Positions 24,599-33,507 of a DNA stretch of 64,000 bases are shown here, piece after piece. Source of the DNA: Micromonospora sp. WMMD1082 (GTDB taxonomy: Bacteria; Actinomycetota; Actinomycetes; Mycobacteriales; Micromonosporaceae); NCBI RefSeq assembly GCF_029626175.1, contig NZ_JARUBM010000002.1:7296501-7360500 (forward strand), written 5' to 3'. Every line of letters starts with the position of its first letter. Position 1 is the stretch's first letter. A program made the position numbers and the translations under genes. The notes beneath the pieces are model-generated. The model did no database searches. It saw only the letters and a program-made list of their open reading frames with translations, and was not told the DNA's origin.

Positions 24599-25495
24599 CT
24601 ATGCCACCACCTCCGACAGCGGTTCCGGCTCCTGTGGACAGGACCGGACGGACGCCGGGCCGATTGTGGTCACGTCATACTCTGCCTTGAGAATCTTGAG
24701 CAGGAGTGAGGCACGTTCGTTGGACACGCCGTGCCCGTCGTTGCGCATGGCGTCCGCGAGGTTGTCTCGCGACAGTGACCGACCCTTGGCCGCGAGGCTC
24801 GCGCGGCCCGCCCGCGCCGCCGGTATCAGGTGCGCCACGGCGCGGATGTCGAGCGCCGCCGCTCGGTCGCCCGGGTCGCCGGTCCCGCCCGGACCAGGCT
24901 GGCCCGCGCCGCCCGGGGTGCCCCCACTTGCCTCGGCGGGCCGGTCGGCCGGGTCGATCGCGGACGGCGCGTGGGCGCTTGTCCGCTCGCCGGGGGCGGT
25001 CCCGGACGCTGCCGTCCCGTCCCGCCCGGTCTGCTGGACGGTCCCAGGGGCGTCCGGGACGCTCCCGGCCGTCCGCTGATCGTCCCGGACGGTCGTCCGC
25101 TGATCATCTTTGGTGTGGTCGATCATGGAAAACAGAAGCTTGATCGAGACCAACATGGAGACTGCCGGCCACCCGGCAAGCGCCTTGCCGATCGGGTCCG
25201 CACCACCTACCGCGACGTTCGCGGCGAGGCTCGCGGCGGTGCCGACGATCAGCGCGACCCACGGAATCCAGCCGGTAGGCCGCCCGGCGCGACGCTGCGC
25301 CACAAGATAGAGACTGGCGACGATCTCCAGGCCGTCCACGCTGATCGGGAACGCCAGCGACTTCCAACCAAGTTGACCATGCTCAAGGGCCAATTCCCGC
25401 ATGTGCGCGAAGGAGATCGCACCCGCGACGATGGCCAGCCCGGCGACGCACAGCCCGGTCAGCACCAGAAGCATGGTGTCAGTACGGGTCCTCAT
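24599..25495 (-). CDS. DUF2637 membrane protein (SpdB/Spdy-like spread protein)
   Basis: A 298-residue protein. The N-terminal half has four hydrophobic helices (MLLVLTGLCVAGLAIVAGAISF; SLAFPISVDGLEIVASLYLV; WIPWVALIVGTAASLAANVAVG; AGWPAVSMLVSIKLLFSMI) forming the DUF2637 domain seen in spread proteins of Streptomyces conjugative elements. A long Gly/Pro/Asp-rich linker leads to a C-terminal helical domain, AHLIPAARAGRASLAAKGRSLSRDNLADAMRNDGHGVSNERASLLLKILK, resembling a winged helix. The likely role is intramycelial DNA spread. The ATG at 25495 has GGAGGAGGTG upstream and overlaps the stop of the DUF6907 gene. Confidence 0.85.
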   Translation of the reverse strand: MRTRTDTMLLVLTGLCVAGLAIVAGAISFAHMRELALEHGQLGWKSLAFPISVDGLEIVASLYLVAQRRAGRPTGWIPWVALIVGTAASLAANVAVGGADPIGKALAGWPAVSMLVSIKLLFSMIDHTKDDQRTTVRDDQRTAGSVPDAPGTVQQTGRDGTAASGTAPGERTSAHAPSAIDPADRPAEASGGTPGGAGQPGPGGTGDPGDRAAALDIRAVAHLIPAARAGRASLAAKGRSLSRDNLADAMRNDGHGVSNERASLLLKILKAEYDVTTIGPASVRSCPQEPEPLSEVVA

Positions 25496-25857
25496 CGCGG
25501 CGTCACCTCCTCCCCGGCCGCGACGAGCATGTGCAGCGCCGAAAGGACCGGCGCGGCCCGTTCGACGGATATGGACACCTCGGCGTCCCCAACCCGGATG
25601 CGGAGGTAGGTCGAACACGGCCACGGCGCTACCGCTTCGGTCAGGTACGCCTCACCCGCCGGTTTGGGAAGCGGGAACGCGCAGGACAGGTCGAGTCGGA
25701 GCGGTGCGGACCGGTGCTCGCCGCCGACACCGGCCCGGTAGCCGTTGGCCTGGCTGGCCGGATTAGCGGTGCATCCGGCGCGGTCACACCACGCGGGATG
25801 GCCCTGGTCAGGGGTGGTTTCAACAGGTCCAAGATTTTTCTGGCTGCTTACGTTCAC
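25492..25857 (-). CDS. DUF6907-like protein
   Basis: A 121-residue protein with HPAWCDRAGCTANPASQANGYRAGVGGEHRSAPLRLDLS near the N-terminus and YLRIRVGDAEVSISVERAAPVLSALHMLVAAG at the C-terminus. The HP-x-W-C-x3-x-C and GEHRS pattern is found in a small family common on actinomycete elements (annotated DUF6907). The two cysteines and His could bind a metal. It ends inside the DUF2637 start (ATGA), and its own start is six bases from the attR core, so its promoter must lie in the attR/attP arm or in the flanking chromosome. Confidence 0.7.
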   Translation of the reverse strand: MNVSSQKNLGPVETTPDQGHPAWCDRAGCTANPASQANGYRAGVGGEHRSAPLRLDLSCAFPLPKPAGEAYLTEAVAPWPCSTYLRIRVGDAEVSISVERAAPVLSALHMLVAAGEEVTPR

Positions 25858-25862
25858 TGACT

Positions 25863-25864
25863 AC
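25863..25864 (+). other. attR: attR crossover dinucleotide (AC)
   Basis: Right junction of the element. Element sequence ends ...CACTGACTAC and chromosomal sequence resumes GGTCAAGAGCC, which continues the sigma factor frame as Thr-Val-Lys-Ser. The only bases shared at the crossover with the left end are AC. The left arm of attR is AT-rich compared with its surroundings. Confidence 0.75.
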
Positions 25865-26036
25865 GGTCAAGAGCCAGACCTCGCGGGCGCTCGTCCGGCT
25901 ACGTGCGGTACTGCCGGCATCGCTGCCCCGTTCGTCGACGCCGGAACAGGCAGTACCGCAACGAGACGTTGAACAAGCTTCGCTGGCCGCCGTGCCGGTC
26001 ACGACGAGAAGGAGAGACCCCAGCGATGGCCGATGA
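25865..26036 (+). pseudogene. 3' part of the interrupted SigE-family sigma factor
   Basis: Continuation of the frame broken at 8396: VKSQTSRALVRLRAVLP is the end of the region 4 recognition helix of a SigE-family factor, followed by a Pro/Thr/Arg-rich tail and a TGA at 26034-26036. The intact gene would encode 200 residues, normal for the family. The stop overlaps the start of the following membrane protein (ATG at 26026), so the pair was translationally coupled before insertion. With the element in place this half has no start of its own. Confidence 0.88.
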
Positions 26037-27402
26037 GATCAGGCAGGCACTGGCCCGGCTCGCCGAACCCGTGGTGCCACGACCCGACCCGTACGAGCGG
26101 CTGCTCCTTCGCGTGCGGCGGCGCCGGCGGCGACGGATGGCGATGGCGGGCGTGGTCGGATTGATGATGGCCGCCACGGCGCTACCGTCGTTCGGCGCGG
26201 TGGACCGGCTGACGACCGCCGACGAGCCGTCGCCGGCCACGGCTGAATACCAGCCGGCGAGTCCGATCGACGAACCGATGGTGCAGCGACTGCTCGACTC
26301 CCCCACCCGTGGCAATCTGGCCGGTGACCCGACGCTTGTCGCGAGCATCGAGCGCGAGTACCGGGCAGCCCGCGCCCGACTCCTGGTCGACCCGGCGCTC
26401 AACGAGGTGAGGGTGTTGCTCGCCCACGAAGTGCCGGGCGCCCGCACGGTGGTGGTGGCCTTTCTGGGCGGCTCACACGCATTGCTCCGGGCGGGCAGCG
26501 GCCGCGCAGGCGCGTCGGTACCGGAACTGCTCGACCAGACCGGGACGCCGGACGAGCCGCAGCCGTTGGTGCCCTACGTCTCCTTCGGGCGGCACTCTCT
26601 CGTGGACGGTCACGGTACCGACCTCGCGGTCGGACTGGCACCGGCCGGGTGCCGCGTCGATACCTCCGTCGGCGGCCGGCTCCAGCCGGACGGATCCGTC
26701 GTCCGATCGTGGCAGCCGGCCAGCACCGATGGCTTCGTGGTCCGCGGGGCCGGCGAGACGGGTGAACGGTGGCGGTTCACCTGTGACGGGGTGGTGCGCT
26801 ACGCCGGCCCCGCCGCGGGCGGAGCCATGGTCCGCGCGATCGGGCCGACACCGGCGAGGTCTGCCGTGGATCTACGCATGTTCACCGCTTCCTCCGCCGT
26901 ACAGGAGTTGCAGGGAATGCTCGACCGCAACGGCCTCACCGGGCCGAGCCCTCGGGTGATCTGGACCGGTCGCCTGCCCGACTGGGTTTCCGGAGCGCCG
27001 ACAGCGTCCCTGGCCATTTCCTGCTCGGCTGACGGCGGCTGCGCCGCCCTGCTCAAGACCGACGCCGTGCGGCTCCTGCGGACGGATTCGGGAACCCTGA
27101 TCGATTACCGGACGGGCATCGGCACATTCGACCTCGTCGCCGTGCCGTTGCCGGGCGAGGCTGCCGGCGTGCTGGTGTCCGGGCCTGAGTCTGCGGTCCG
27201 CGCCGAACTGGTCGATGCTGGGGGAACAACGGTGGCGGAAGGACCACTCACCGACGGAGTCGGTGTCTTCGAGATCGACCATCGCAAGGTTTCCCGCGTG
27301 ACGATCTTCGACAGTGAAGACTCGGCCCTGCGCACCGGGGCCACGCCGCACCTCACCGCCGACGTTCACGACCTCGGTGAGCCGACGGTCTGGGCCTGGT
27401 GA
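26026..27402 (+). CDS. Membrane-anchored partner of the sigma factor, unknown function
   Basis: A 458-residue protein. Residues 1-35 are cytoplasmic and end with an Arg-rich run (LLLRVRRRRRRR); residues 37-57 form a single membrane helix (MAMAGVVGLMMAATALPSFGA); the remaining 400 residues are outside. The layout (short cytoplasmic tail, one helix, large extracytoplasmic domain), together with coupling to a sigma factor gene, is what anti-sigma-like signalling proteins show, but no zinc-binding ZAS motif (HxxxCxxC) is present. AGAAGGAGAG precedes the ATG. Insertion of the element separates it from its native promoter. Confidence 0.7.
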   Translation: MADEIRQALARLAEPVVPRPDPYERLLLRVRRRRRRRMAMAGVVGLMMAATALPSFGAVDRLTTADEPSPATAEYQPASPIDEPMVQRLLDSPTRGNLAGDPTLVASIEREYRAARARLLVDPALNEVRVLLAHEVPGARTVVVAFLGGSHALLRAGSGRAGASVPELLDQTGTPDEPQPLVPYVSFGRHSLVDGHGTDLAVGLAPAGCRVDTSVGGRLQPDGSVVRSWQPASTDGFVVRGAGETGERWRFTCDGVVRYAGPAAGGAMVRAIGPTPARSAVDLRMFTASSAVQELQGMLDRNGLTGPSPRVIWTGRLPDWVSGAPTASLAISCSADGGCAALLKTDAVRLLRTDSGTLIDYRTGIGTFDLVAVPLPGEAAGVLVSGPESAVRAELVDAGGTTVAEGPLTDGVGVFEIDHRKVSRVTIFDSEDSALRTGATPHLTADVHDLGEPTVWAW

Positions 27403-27467
27403 CGGGCCGGCACCGTGGCTGGCGCCACGACGTTCTCCACGGGCGCGCCGAGTGTCGGCCGGCGCGG

Positions 27468-27941
27468 CTACCGGGTCGCCATGCGGCGGGTCAGCTCGGC
27501 CGCCCGGTACGCCGCGACCCGGCGGGCCTGCGTGGCCACGAAGCGCCGCAGCGGTGCCGGCGCGTTCGCGGTGACCCGCTCGCGCACCCGGGTGCCGTCC
27601 GTCACGGCGGTCAGGTCCACCACCGCCCGCAGCGTCACCCGCCCCGGGCTACGCACGTCGCTGACCAGCTGATCGCCCGGTCGCGTCGACACCATCCGGA
27701 CCCGGATGCGGTTGTCCCACCGCACCGGCCCGACCAGCCGGAACCGCTCGACGGCGACGTAGTCGGCGACCGCCCGGCCCTCGGCGTCGCGGCCGTGCCG
27801 CACGTCGTCGACCGCCACGATCAACGGCGACAGTCCGATGTAGCTGCGCGGGTCGGCCAGGTGTGCGTACACCACCTCGGGCGGGGCCGCGACGGTGCAG
27901 GTCGTCTCGAACGCGATCGGCGGCTTCCGGTCCTCGGGCAC
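27468..27941 (-). CDS. SRPBCC-family protein (polyketide cyclase/dehydrase-like)
   Basis: A 157-residue START/Bet v 1-like protein: AFETTCTVAAPPEVVYAHLADPRSYIGLSPLIVAVDD at the N-terminus is the classical SRPBCC opening, followed by antiparallel strands and a C-terminal helix LRRFVATQARRVAAYRAAELTRRM. The family binds hydrophobic ligands; no ligand can be assigned. The GTG at 27941 is used because it begins right before the domain and avoids overlap with the carboxylase gene, which ends 58 bases upstream on the same strand. Confidence 0.8.
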   Translation of the reverse strand: MPEDRKPPIAFETTCTVAAPPEVVYAHLADPRSYIGLSPLIVAVDDVRHGRDAEGRAVADYVAVERFRLVGPVRWDNRIRVRMVSTRPGDQLVSDVRSPGRVTLRAVVDLTAVTDGTRVRERVTANAPAPLRRFVATQARRVAAYRAAELTRRMATR

Positions 27942-27999
27942 GCCCCATCGTGGCACGCCGGCGGCCGAACCGTGGCCCGCCGCCGGCCTGCCCGACCGG

Positions 28000-30900
28000 T
28001 CAGGACGGCTGGTCCGCCTTGGCCAGGCCACGCTCGACGGCCGCGATGAGCTGTGGGCGCAGCTCGTCGGGGCGGATGATGGCGTCCACGGAGCCGACCT
28101 CGACCGCGCGCTGGATGCTGTGCACCCCGTCGAACTCGGCGGCCACCTCGCCGAGCTTCTCCGCCCGCACCGCGGCCCGCACGTCCATCAGCTCCGTGAC
28201 CAGTGCCGCCCGCTGCCCGTCCGTCGCCGCCGCGACCCGCGCCGCCAGGTCGACCACCCGCGGGTCCTTCGCCGTACGCGCGCTGACGTCACCGGCGAAC
28301 ACCACGGCCGCGGCGGGCGCGCCACCGATGACGGAGGCGAACGAGCCCTCGACGGCGAGCACGGTCATGTTCGGGTTGAGTGCCTTGGAGAAGACCACGA
28401 ACGCGCCGCCGTGGTACCGCGAGATCACGCAGAAGACGATCGGTCCATCGAAGTTGACGATCGCCCGGCCGATCTCCGCGCCGTACTCCAGCTGCAGCTG
28501 CCGCATCGACTCCGGCGAGCCGTCGAACCCGGAGAGGTTCGCCAGCACCACCAGGGGGCGGTTCCCGCTGGCCGCGTTGATCGCCCGCGCGGCCTTCTTG
28601 GACGAGCGCGGAAACAGCGTGCCGGCGGTGTAGGTGTCCGGCCCGTCGGTGGGCGGGAAGCCGCGTCGCGGCACCGACCGGGACTCGATGCCGAGCAGGC
28701 AGACCGGGATGCCACCGAGGTGTACGTCCTGCACGACCGCCGTCTCGGCGTCGGCCATGCCCGCCCAGCGTTCCAGGACGGCGTGGTCCTGGTCGGCCAG
28801 GGCCCGCATCAGCGTACGAATGTCGAACGCCTTCTTGCGGTCGGGGTTGCGCTCCCGGGAGAAGATCTCGCCGACGGTGGTGAAGTCGCTGTCCGGCACC
28901 GCGTGCGGGTAGTCGGAGATGTCGCGGTCGACCGGGTCGGCGGTGACCGCCCGGCGGGGTCGGGTCTCGCCCGGCGCGATGTAGGTGTGGTCGTGGTGCG
29001 CCATCAGCACGCGGTGGGCGCCGCGCAGGTCCGGCGCCCAGTACTGGGCCTGGCCGTTGGGGCCCATCACCCGGTCGTAGCCGCCGATGCCGAAGTTGTC
29101 CTCGGCCGACACCCCGCCGGAGAAGTCCAGCGACTGCTTGCCGGTCAGCACCATCGCCGAATCCGGCGTCATGACCAGGATTCCCTTGGTGTGCATGAGC
29201 ATGGTGGCCTCGGCGTTCCAGTACGGCTGGGCGCCCACGGTGATCCCGGCGACGACAATGTTGATCTCGCCACCGGCCTGGGTGAACTCGACGATCCGCT
29301 TGAGCGCGGCGGCCACCCAGTCCATGTTCTCGGTGCCCGAACTCATCGAGATCCGCGCACCCGCCGACAGCGCGAACCAGTCGACCGGTACGCGCATCCG
29401 CTCGGCCAGGTCGAGCGCGGCGATCACCCGGGCGCACTCCGGCTCGGCCAGCGCGCCCAGCGCCTTCGTCGGGTCGCCGAGCAGTACCACCCGGGTGACG
29501 CCCTCGGGATAGCGCTCGGTCGGCGTGCTCACCACACCGGCGACGATGCCCGCCCGGTTACGCCCCCTGGGCCGCTGCACCGGGGCCAGCTCACCGGTGT
29601 CGTCCAGGTCGTACTCGGTGAAGGTGCCGTGCCGCCCGGCCAGCATCCCGGTCAGTTCGTACGGGTAGGTCGTGCCGCGCCGGCGGGCCGAGAGCACCTT
29701 CTGCCGGTAGTCGTCGAGCGGTTGGATCAGCTCGGCCGTCGGCGCGGCGACCGAGACCCGCATGCCCTCGTCGTAGGAGATCTGCACGGCGATGTCGATC
29801 AGCTCGCCGGTGTCCTCGTCGCGCTGCCGGCCGAGGAACAGGACCTCCTCCAGCCCCGCGTCGGCGGTGAGCGGCAGCACCCGCTGGGCGACGGTGTTCA
29901 GCTCCTCGATGCTCAGGTCGTTGGGCGGCCAGACGAAGATGGTGATCCGGTTGGTGTCGAACCGCTTCTTCGCCGGGCGCTGCGCCTGGACCTTGCGGAT
30001 CGCGTCGAGGCAGGCGTCCAGCGCGCCCTCGACCGCGGGCAGCGCGAGGATCCGACCGTCGGCGTCGCGCAGCGGGGTGAGGTCGCGCACCTGGGCCATC
30101 GCGGCCAGTCGTTCGTCGGCCGGATTGTCCGGGGCGACACAGTGGAACAGGTAGATCTCCTCGTCGGCCGACGGCAGCCGGGTCAGGTCGAAGTTGCGCA
30201 GCCGCGGCAGTTGCAGGCGCTGGGCGATCAGCGGGTGCAGACCCCGGATGACCCGGTCCTCACCGAGGCCGGAGCGGAACGTGAAGTGGTGGTGCATCTC
30301 CGCGCCGTTGCGGCCGGCCACCGAGATCGTGACCCGCTGGAGCACGTCCAGCAGCCCGGCCCCGTCGAGGACCTCCCGCAGGATCCCGGCCATCGCCTCC
30401 ACGTCGGGCTGCTCGACCCAGGTCAGGTACACGTCGGCGACCGACGACTCCGGGTCGCGGTGGGACGCCGGGCCGGAGTCGTCGCCGGAGCCCGGGCCGG
30501 CCAACCCGGCGACCCTCGCCAGGGTCTGCGGCAACCCACCGAAGTCCGTGGCCGCCGCGACCAGCCGGAAGTGTTCACCGTCGCGGTCGTACGCCGCGGT
30601 GAAGAACGACTGCCCCGCCACCTCGACGGCCCGGGCGTCGCTCGCGCCACGGTTGCCGTAGTAGCGCCGGCTGAGCACCTCCAGCATCGGCCCGTGGTCG
30701 ACGCCCGGCCTGCCGATGCGCTGGGCGAGCAGCCGGACCAACGGCTCGGGCGAGGCGACCATCTTCGCGATCCGCTCGGCGCGATCGGCCGTGCCCGGGT
30801 TCCGGTCGAGGTAGCGCAGATGGCCGCGGACGTCCACGTACACCTCGGCCCGCTTGCGGCGCAGCATCGGCTGGGCCGCCCAACGGAAGACCACGCTGCG

Positions 30901-33507
30901 GGCGAGGTCACCGACGACCGGGAAGCGGCGCTGGGTGGCGAAGATCAGGTGCTCCAGCGCCTGGCCGACCAGTTCACGCAGGTCGTCGCCGGGCGGCGGC
31001 TCGGTCAGCCACCGTTGCAGGAAGGTGACGATCACCGTGACGTCGGCCGACGCCCGCTGCTGCGCGAGGAAGATCCGGAACACGGCCTCTTCCAGCTCGG
31101 GCGTGCGCTCGAAGTCGTCGACGCCGTAGTGGGCCAGCACCCGGGCGAGCCGGTGCTGGAAGGTCTCCGGCAGCGCGGCCCGGTCGACGTCGAGGCACTG
31201 CAGGTAGGTGTGGAAGTACTCGCGCGGGCTGTGCAACCGGGTGTCGGCCCTGCCCTCCTCGCCCGCCGGGCGGTTGCGGCTGAGCTCGGACAGGTCGGCG
31301 AAGACCTGCAACAGGCCGACCTCTTCGGCCAGCGGCCGGTGGCGCAGCTCGGCCCGCGCGGCGAGGTAGGCGGCGAGGGCGCGCCGCTCGTCACGGGGGT
31401 CGAGGTCGTAGCCGAGCAGCAGGCTGCGCAGGTCGGCGATGCCTCGGGCGACCCGGGCGCCGACGGACAGGCCGGTCGGCTCGGGCGGCAGTTCCAGGTC
31501 GGCCGCCTCCGTCTCGGCGGCCTCGCCCGCGGCCTCGTCACCGATCGGCTCCAGGCGCAGCAGCGGCGCACCGGTCTCCACCTGGCTGCCGACGGAGACC
31601 AGGCATTCGCGCACCTTCGCCGTGAACGGCGCGCGCAGTACCGTCTCCATCTTCATGCTCTCCAGGACGAGCACGGGGGCACCCGCCTCGACCTCGTCCC
31701 CGACCCCGAGCGGGGTCGCGACGACCAGCGCCGGCGACAGGGAACGCAGCACGCCGCCCTCGTCGCGGCTGACGCGGTGGGTGACGCCGTCCACCTCGAC
31801 CAGGTGGATGGGTCCGTGGGTGTCGGTGACGAGCCGGAACCGCTCTCCGTTGACCAGGATCCGCCCGCTGTGCTCGTCGAACCGCTCCAGCTCGACGTCC
31901 ACGGTGGAGGCGTCGCCGATGCCGACCCGGAACCGGTGCGGCCCGGTCTGCGCGACGGCCACCCGGTAGGTCGCGCCGCGCAGCTTGAGGTCGATCGGGC
32001 GGCCGCTGGAGTGCTGTACCTGCGGACGTCCGCCGTGCGCGGTGGAGAGCAGCCGCTGCCGTTCGACGTGCGCCTCGTCCTCGTACGCCTCGATCGCGGC
32101 GGCGGCCAGCGCGACGCCCGAGTGCCGGGTGGACACCAGGCGGCCCTGCGCGCGGACCCGGTCGATCCAGCCCGTGTCCGCGCTGGCGTCGATCACCTCG
32201 GGCTGATCCAGGAGGTCGAGCAGGAAGCTCTTGTTGCTGGTGCCGCCCTCGATGATCACCGTGGTCTCGGCGACCGCGCGGCGCAGCCGGCCCAGCGCCT
32301 CGTCGCGGCTGCGGCCGTACGCGATGATCTTGGCGATCATCGAGTCGAAGTCGGCCGGGATCACGTCGCCCTCGCTGACCCCGGTGTCCACCCGAACGCC
32401 CGGGCCGCTGGGCAGCACCAGCCGGACGATCCGGCCGGGCGAGGGCGCGAAGTCACGGTCGGGGTCCTCGGCGTTGAGCCGCGCCTCGACGGCGTGCCCG
32501 GCCTCGGCCGGGATCCGCTCACCGAGCCGGCCGCCGCCAGCCACCTGGATCTGGGCCTTGACCAGGTCGAAGTCGGTGGTGGCCTCGGTGATCGGGTGCT
32601 CGACCTGAAGCCGGGTGTTGACCTCCAGGAAGGCGAACAACCGGTCACCGGGGTGGTAGAGGAACTCGACGGTGCCCGCGCCGCAGTAGTCCACGGCCAG
32701 CGCGAGCCGCTCGGCCGCCGCCTTCAACTCGCGGGCCTGCTCCGCGGAGAGCACCGGCGAGGCGGACTCCTCGATCACCTTCTGGTTGCGCCGCTGCACC
32801 GAGCAGTCCCGCACGCCCAGCGCCCACGCGGTGCCCTGACCGTCGGCGATCACCTGCACCTCGACGTGCCGCGCGCCGGTGACCAGCCGCTCCAGGAAGA
32901 CCACGCCGCTGCCGAACGCGCGCTGGGCCTCCAGGCTCGTGCGTTCGTACGCCTCGGCGAGTTCCTCGTCGTCACGGACCACCCGGATGCCCCGGCCGCC
33001 ACCGCCCGCGGTCGCCTTGAGCATCAGCGGGTAACCGATCTCGGCCGCCGCGCGCCGGGCCGCGTCCAGGCTCTCCACCGCGCCGCGGCTCCACGGCGCC
33101 ACCGGGACGCCGACCTCCTCGGCGATCAGCTTCGCGCCGATCTTGTCGCCGAGCTTGCGCATCGCCTCGGCGCTCGGGCCGATGAAGGTGATGCCGTTCT
33201 TCTCGCAGAGCTCGGCGAAGGCCGGGTCCTCGGCGACGAAGCCCCAGCCCACCCACGCCGCGTCCGCACCGGTCTCGATCAGCGCCCGTTCGAGGACCCG
33301 GTGGTTGAGGTACGGTCGCGTCGATGCCGGCCCGAGGCGGTAGCTCTGGTCGGCCTCCCGGACGAACGTGGCCGCGCGCTCCGCGTCGGTGTAGAGCGCG
33401 ACGGTCTCGATCGGTGGGCCATCGCTCTCGGCGTTGAGCTCGCGAACAGCGTGGATCAGCCGCATGGCGGCCTCACCCCGGTTGACGATGGCGATGCGGC
33501 TGAACAC
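28000..33507 (-). CDS. Single-chain multidomain acyl-CoA (acetyl/propionyl-CoA) carboxylase
   Basis: A very large 1835-residue enzyme combining all carboxylase activities. In order: biotin carboxylase (about 1-460, SRIAIVNRGEAAMRLIHAVREL, ATP-grasp loop GGGGRGIRV, EVNTRLQVEHPITE); a linker; biotinyl carrier domain with ESMKMET, where Lys619 is the biotin site; an ACC-central-like helical region (about 690-1130); and a carboxyltransferase N and C half (about 1150-1835), including FVVFSKALNPNMTVLAVEGSFASVIGG. This organisation is like eukaryotic acetyl-CoA carboxylase, unlike the usual separate actinobacterial AccA/AccB/AccD subunits. The GTG at 33507 has GGAGGCTC upstream. The acyl-CoA substrate is not determined. 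Confidence 0.92.
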   Translation of the reverse strand: MFSRIAIVNRGEAAMRLIHAVRELNAESDGPPIETVALYTDAERAATFVREADQSYRLGPASTRPYLNHRVLERALIETGADAAWVGWGFVAEDPAFAELCEKNGITFIGPSAEAMRKLGDKIGAKLIAEEVGVPVAPWSRGAVESLDAARRAAAEIGYPLMLKATAGGGGRGIRVVRDDEELAEAYERTSLEAQRAFGSGVVFLERLVTGARHVEVQVIADGQGTAWALGVRDCSVQRRNQKVIEESASPVLSAEQARELKAAAERLALAVDYCGAGTVEFLYHPGDRLFAFLEVNTRLQVEHPITEATTDFDLVKAQIQVAGGGRLGERIPAEAGHAVEARLNAEDPDRDFAPSPGRIVRLVLPSGPGVRVDTGVSEGDVIPADFDSMIAKIIAYGRSRDEALGRLRRAVAETTVIIEGGTSNKSFLLDLLDQPEVIDASADTGWIDRVRAQGRLVSTRHSGVALAAAAIEAYEDEAHVERQRLLSTAHGGRPQVQHSSGRPIDLKLRGATYRVAVAQTGPHRFRVGIGDASTVDVELERFDEHSGRILVNGERFRLVTDTHGPIHLVEVDGVTHRVSRDEGGVLRSLSPALVVATPLGVGDEVEAGAPVLVLESMKMETVLRAPFTAKVRECLVSVGSQVETGAPLLRLEPIGDEAAGEAAETEAADLELPPEPTGLSVGARVARGIADLRSLLLGYDLDPRDERRALAAYLAARAELRHRPLAEEVGLLQVFADLSELSRNRPAGEEGRADTRLHSPREYFHTYLQCLDVDRAALPETFQHRLARVLAHYGVDDFERTPELEEAVFRIFLAQQRASADVTVIVTFLQRWLTEPPPGDDLRELVGQALEHLIFATQRRFPVVGDLARSVVFRWAAQPMLRRKRAEVYVDVRGHLRYLDRNPGTADRAERIAKMVASPEPLVRLLAQRIGRPGVDHGPMLEVLSRRYYGNRGASDARAVEVAGQSFFTAAYDRDGEHFRLVAAATDFGGLPQTLARVAGLAGPGSGDDSGPASHRDPESSVADVYLTWVEQPDVEAMAGILREVLDGAGLLDVLQRVTISVAGRNGAEMHHHFTFRSGLGEDRVIRGLHPLIAQRLQLPRLRNFDLTRLPSADEEIYLFHCVAPDNPADERLAAMAQVRDLTPLRDADGRILALPAVEGALDACLDAIRKVQAQRPAKKRFDTNRITIFVWPPNDLSIEELNTVAQRVLPLTADAGLEEVLFLGRQRDEDTGELIDIAVQISYDEGMRVSVAAPTAELIQPLDDYRQKVLSARRRGTTYPYELTGMLAGRHGTFTEYDLDDTGELAPVQRPRGRNRAGIVAGVVSTPTERYPEGVTRVVLLGDPTKALGALAEPECARVIAALDLAERMRVPVDWFALSAGARISMSSGTENMDWVAAALKRIVEFTQAGGEINIVVAGITVGAQPYWNAEATMLMHTKGILVMTPDSAMVLTGKQSLDFSGGVSAEDNFGIGGYDRVMGPNGQAQYWAPDLRGAHRVLMAHHDHTYIAPGETRPRRAVTADPVDRDISDYPHAVPDSDFTTVGEIFSRERNPDRKKAFDIRTLMRALADQDHAVLERWAGMADAETAVVQDVHLGGIPVCLLGIESRSVPRRGFPPTDGPDTYTAGTLFPRSSKKAARAINAASGNRPLVVLANLSGFDGSPESMRQLQLEYGAEIGRAIVNFDGPIVFCVISRYHGGAFVVFSKALNPNMTVLAVEGSFASVIGGAPAAAVVFAGDVSARTAKDPRVVDLAARVAAATDGQRAALVTELMDVRAAVRAEKLGEVAAEFDGVHSIQRAVEVGSVDAIIRPDELRPQLIAAVERGLAKADQPS

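Larger units (their letters stand above)
8397..25864. mobile_element. Integrative conjugative element (AICE-like), about 17.5 kb, inserted in a sigma factor gene
   Basis: The limits are set by reconstruction of the split sigma factor frame. Contents in order: large serine recombinase next to attL, a small protein, a repeat-rich noncoding stretch, replication-relaxation protein, conjugation ATPase and its membrane partner, sigma-like regulator, graspetide cluster, XRE regulators and small accessory proteins, XRE/DUF397 pair, DUF2637 membrane protein and DUF6907 protein next to attR. Recombinase plus single-ATPase conjugation plus replication protein is the organisation of actinomycete integrative and conjugative elements. 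No tyrosine integrase or Xis is seen inside it. A recombination directionality factor was not recognised. Confidence 0.85.
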
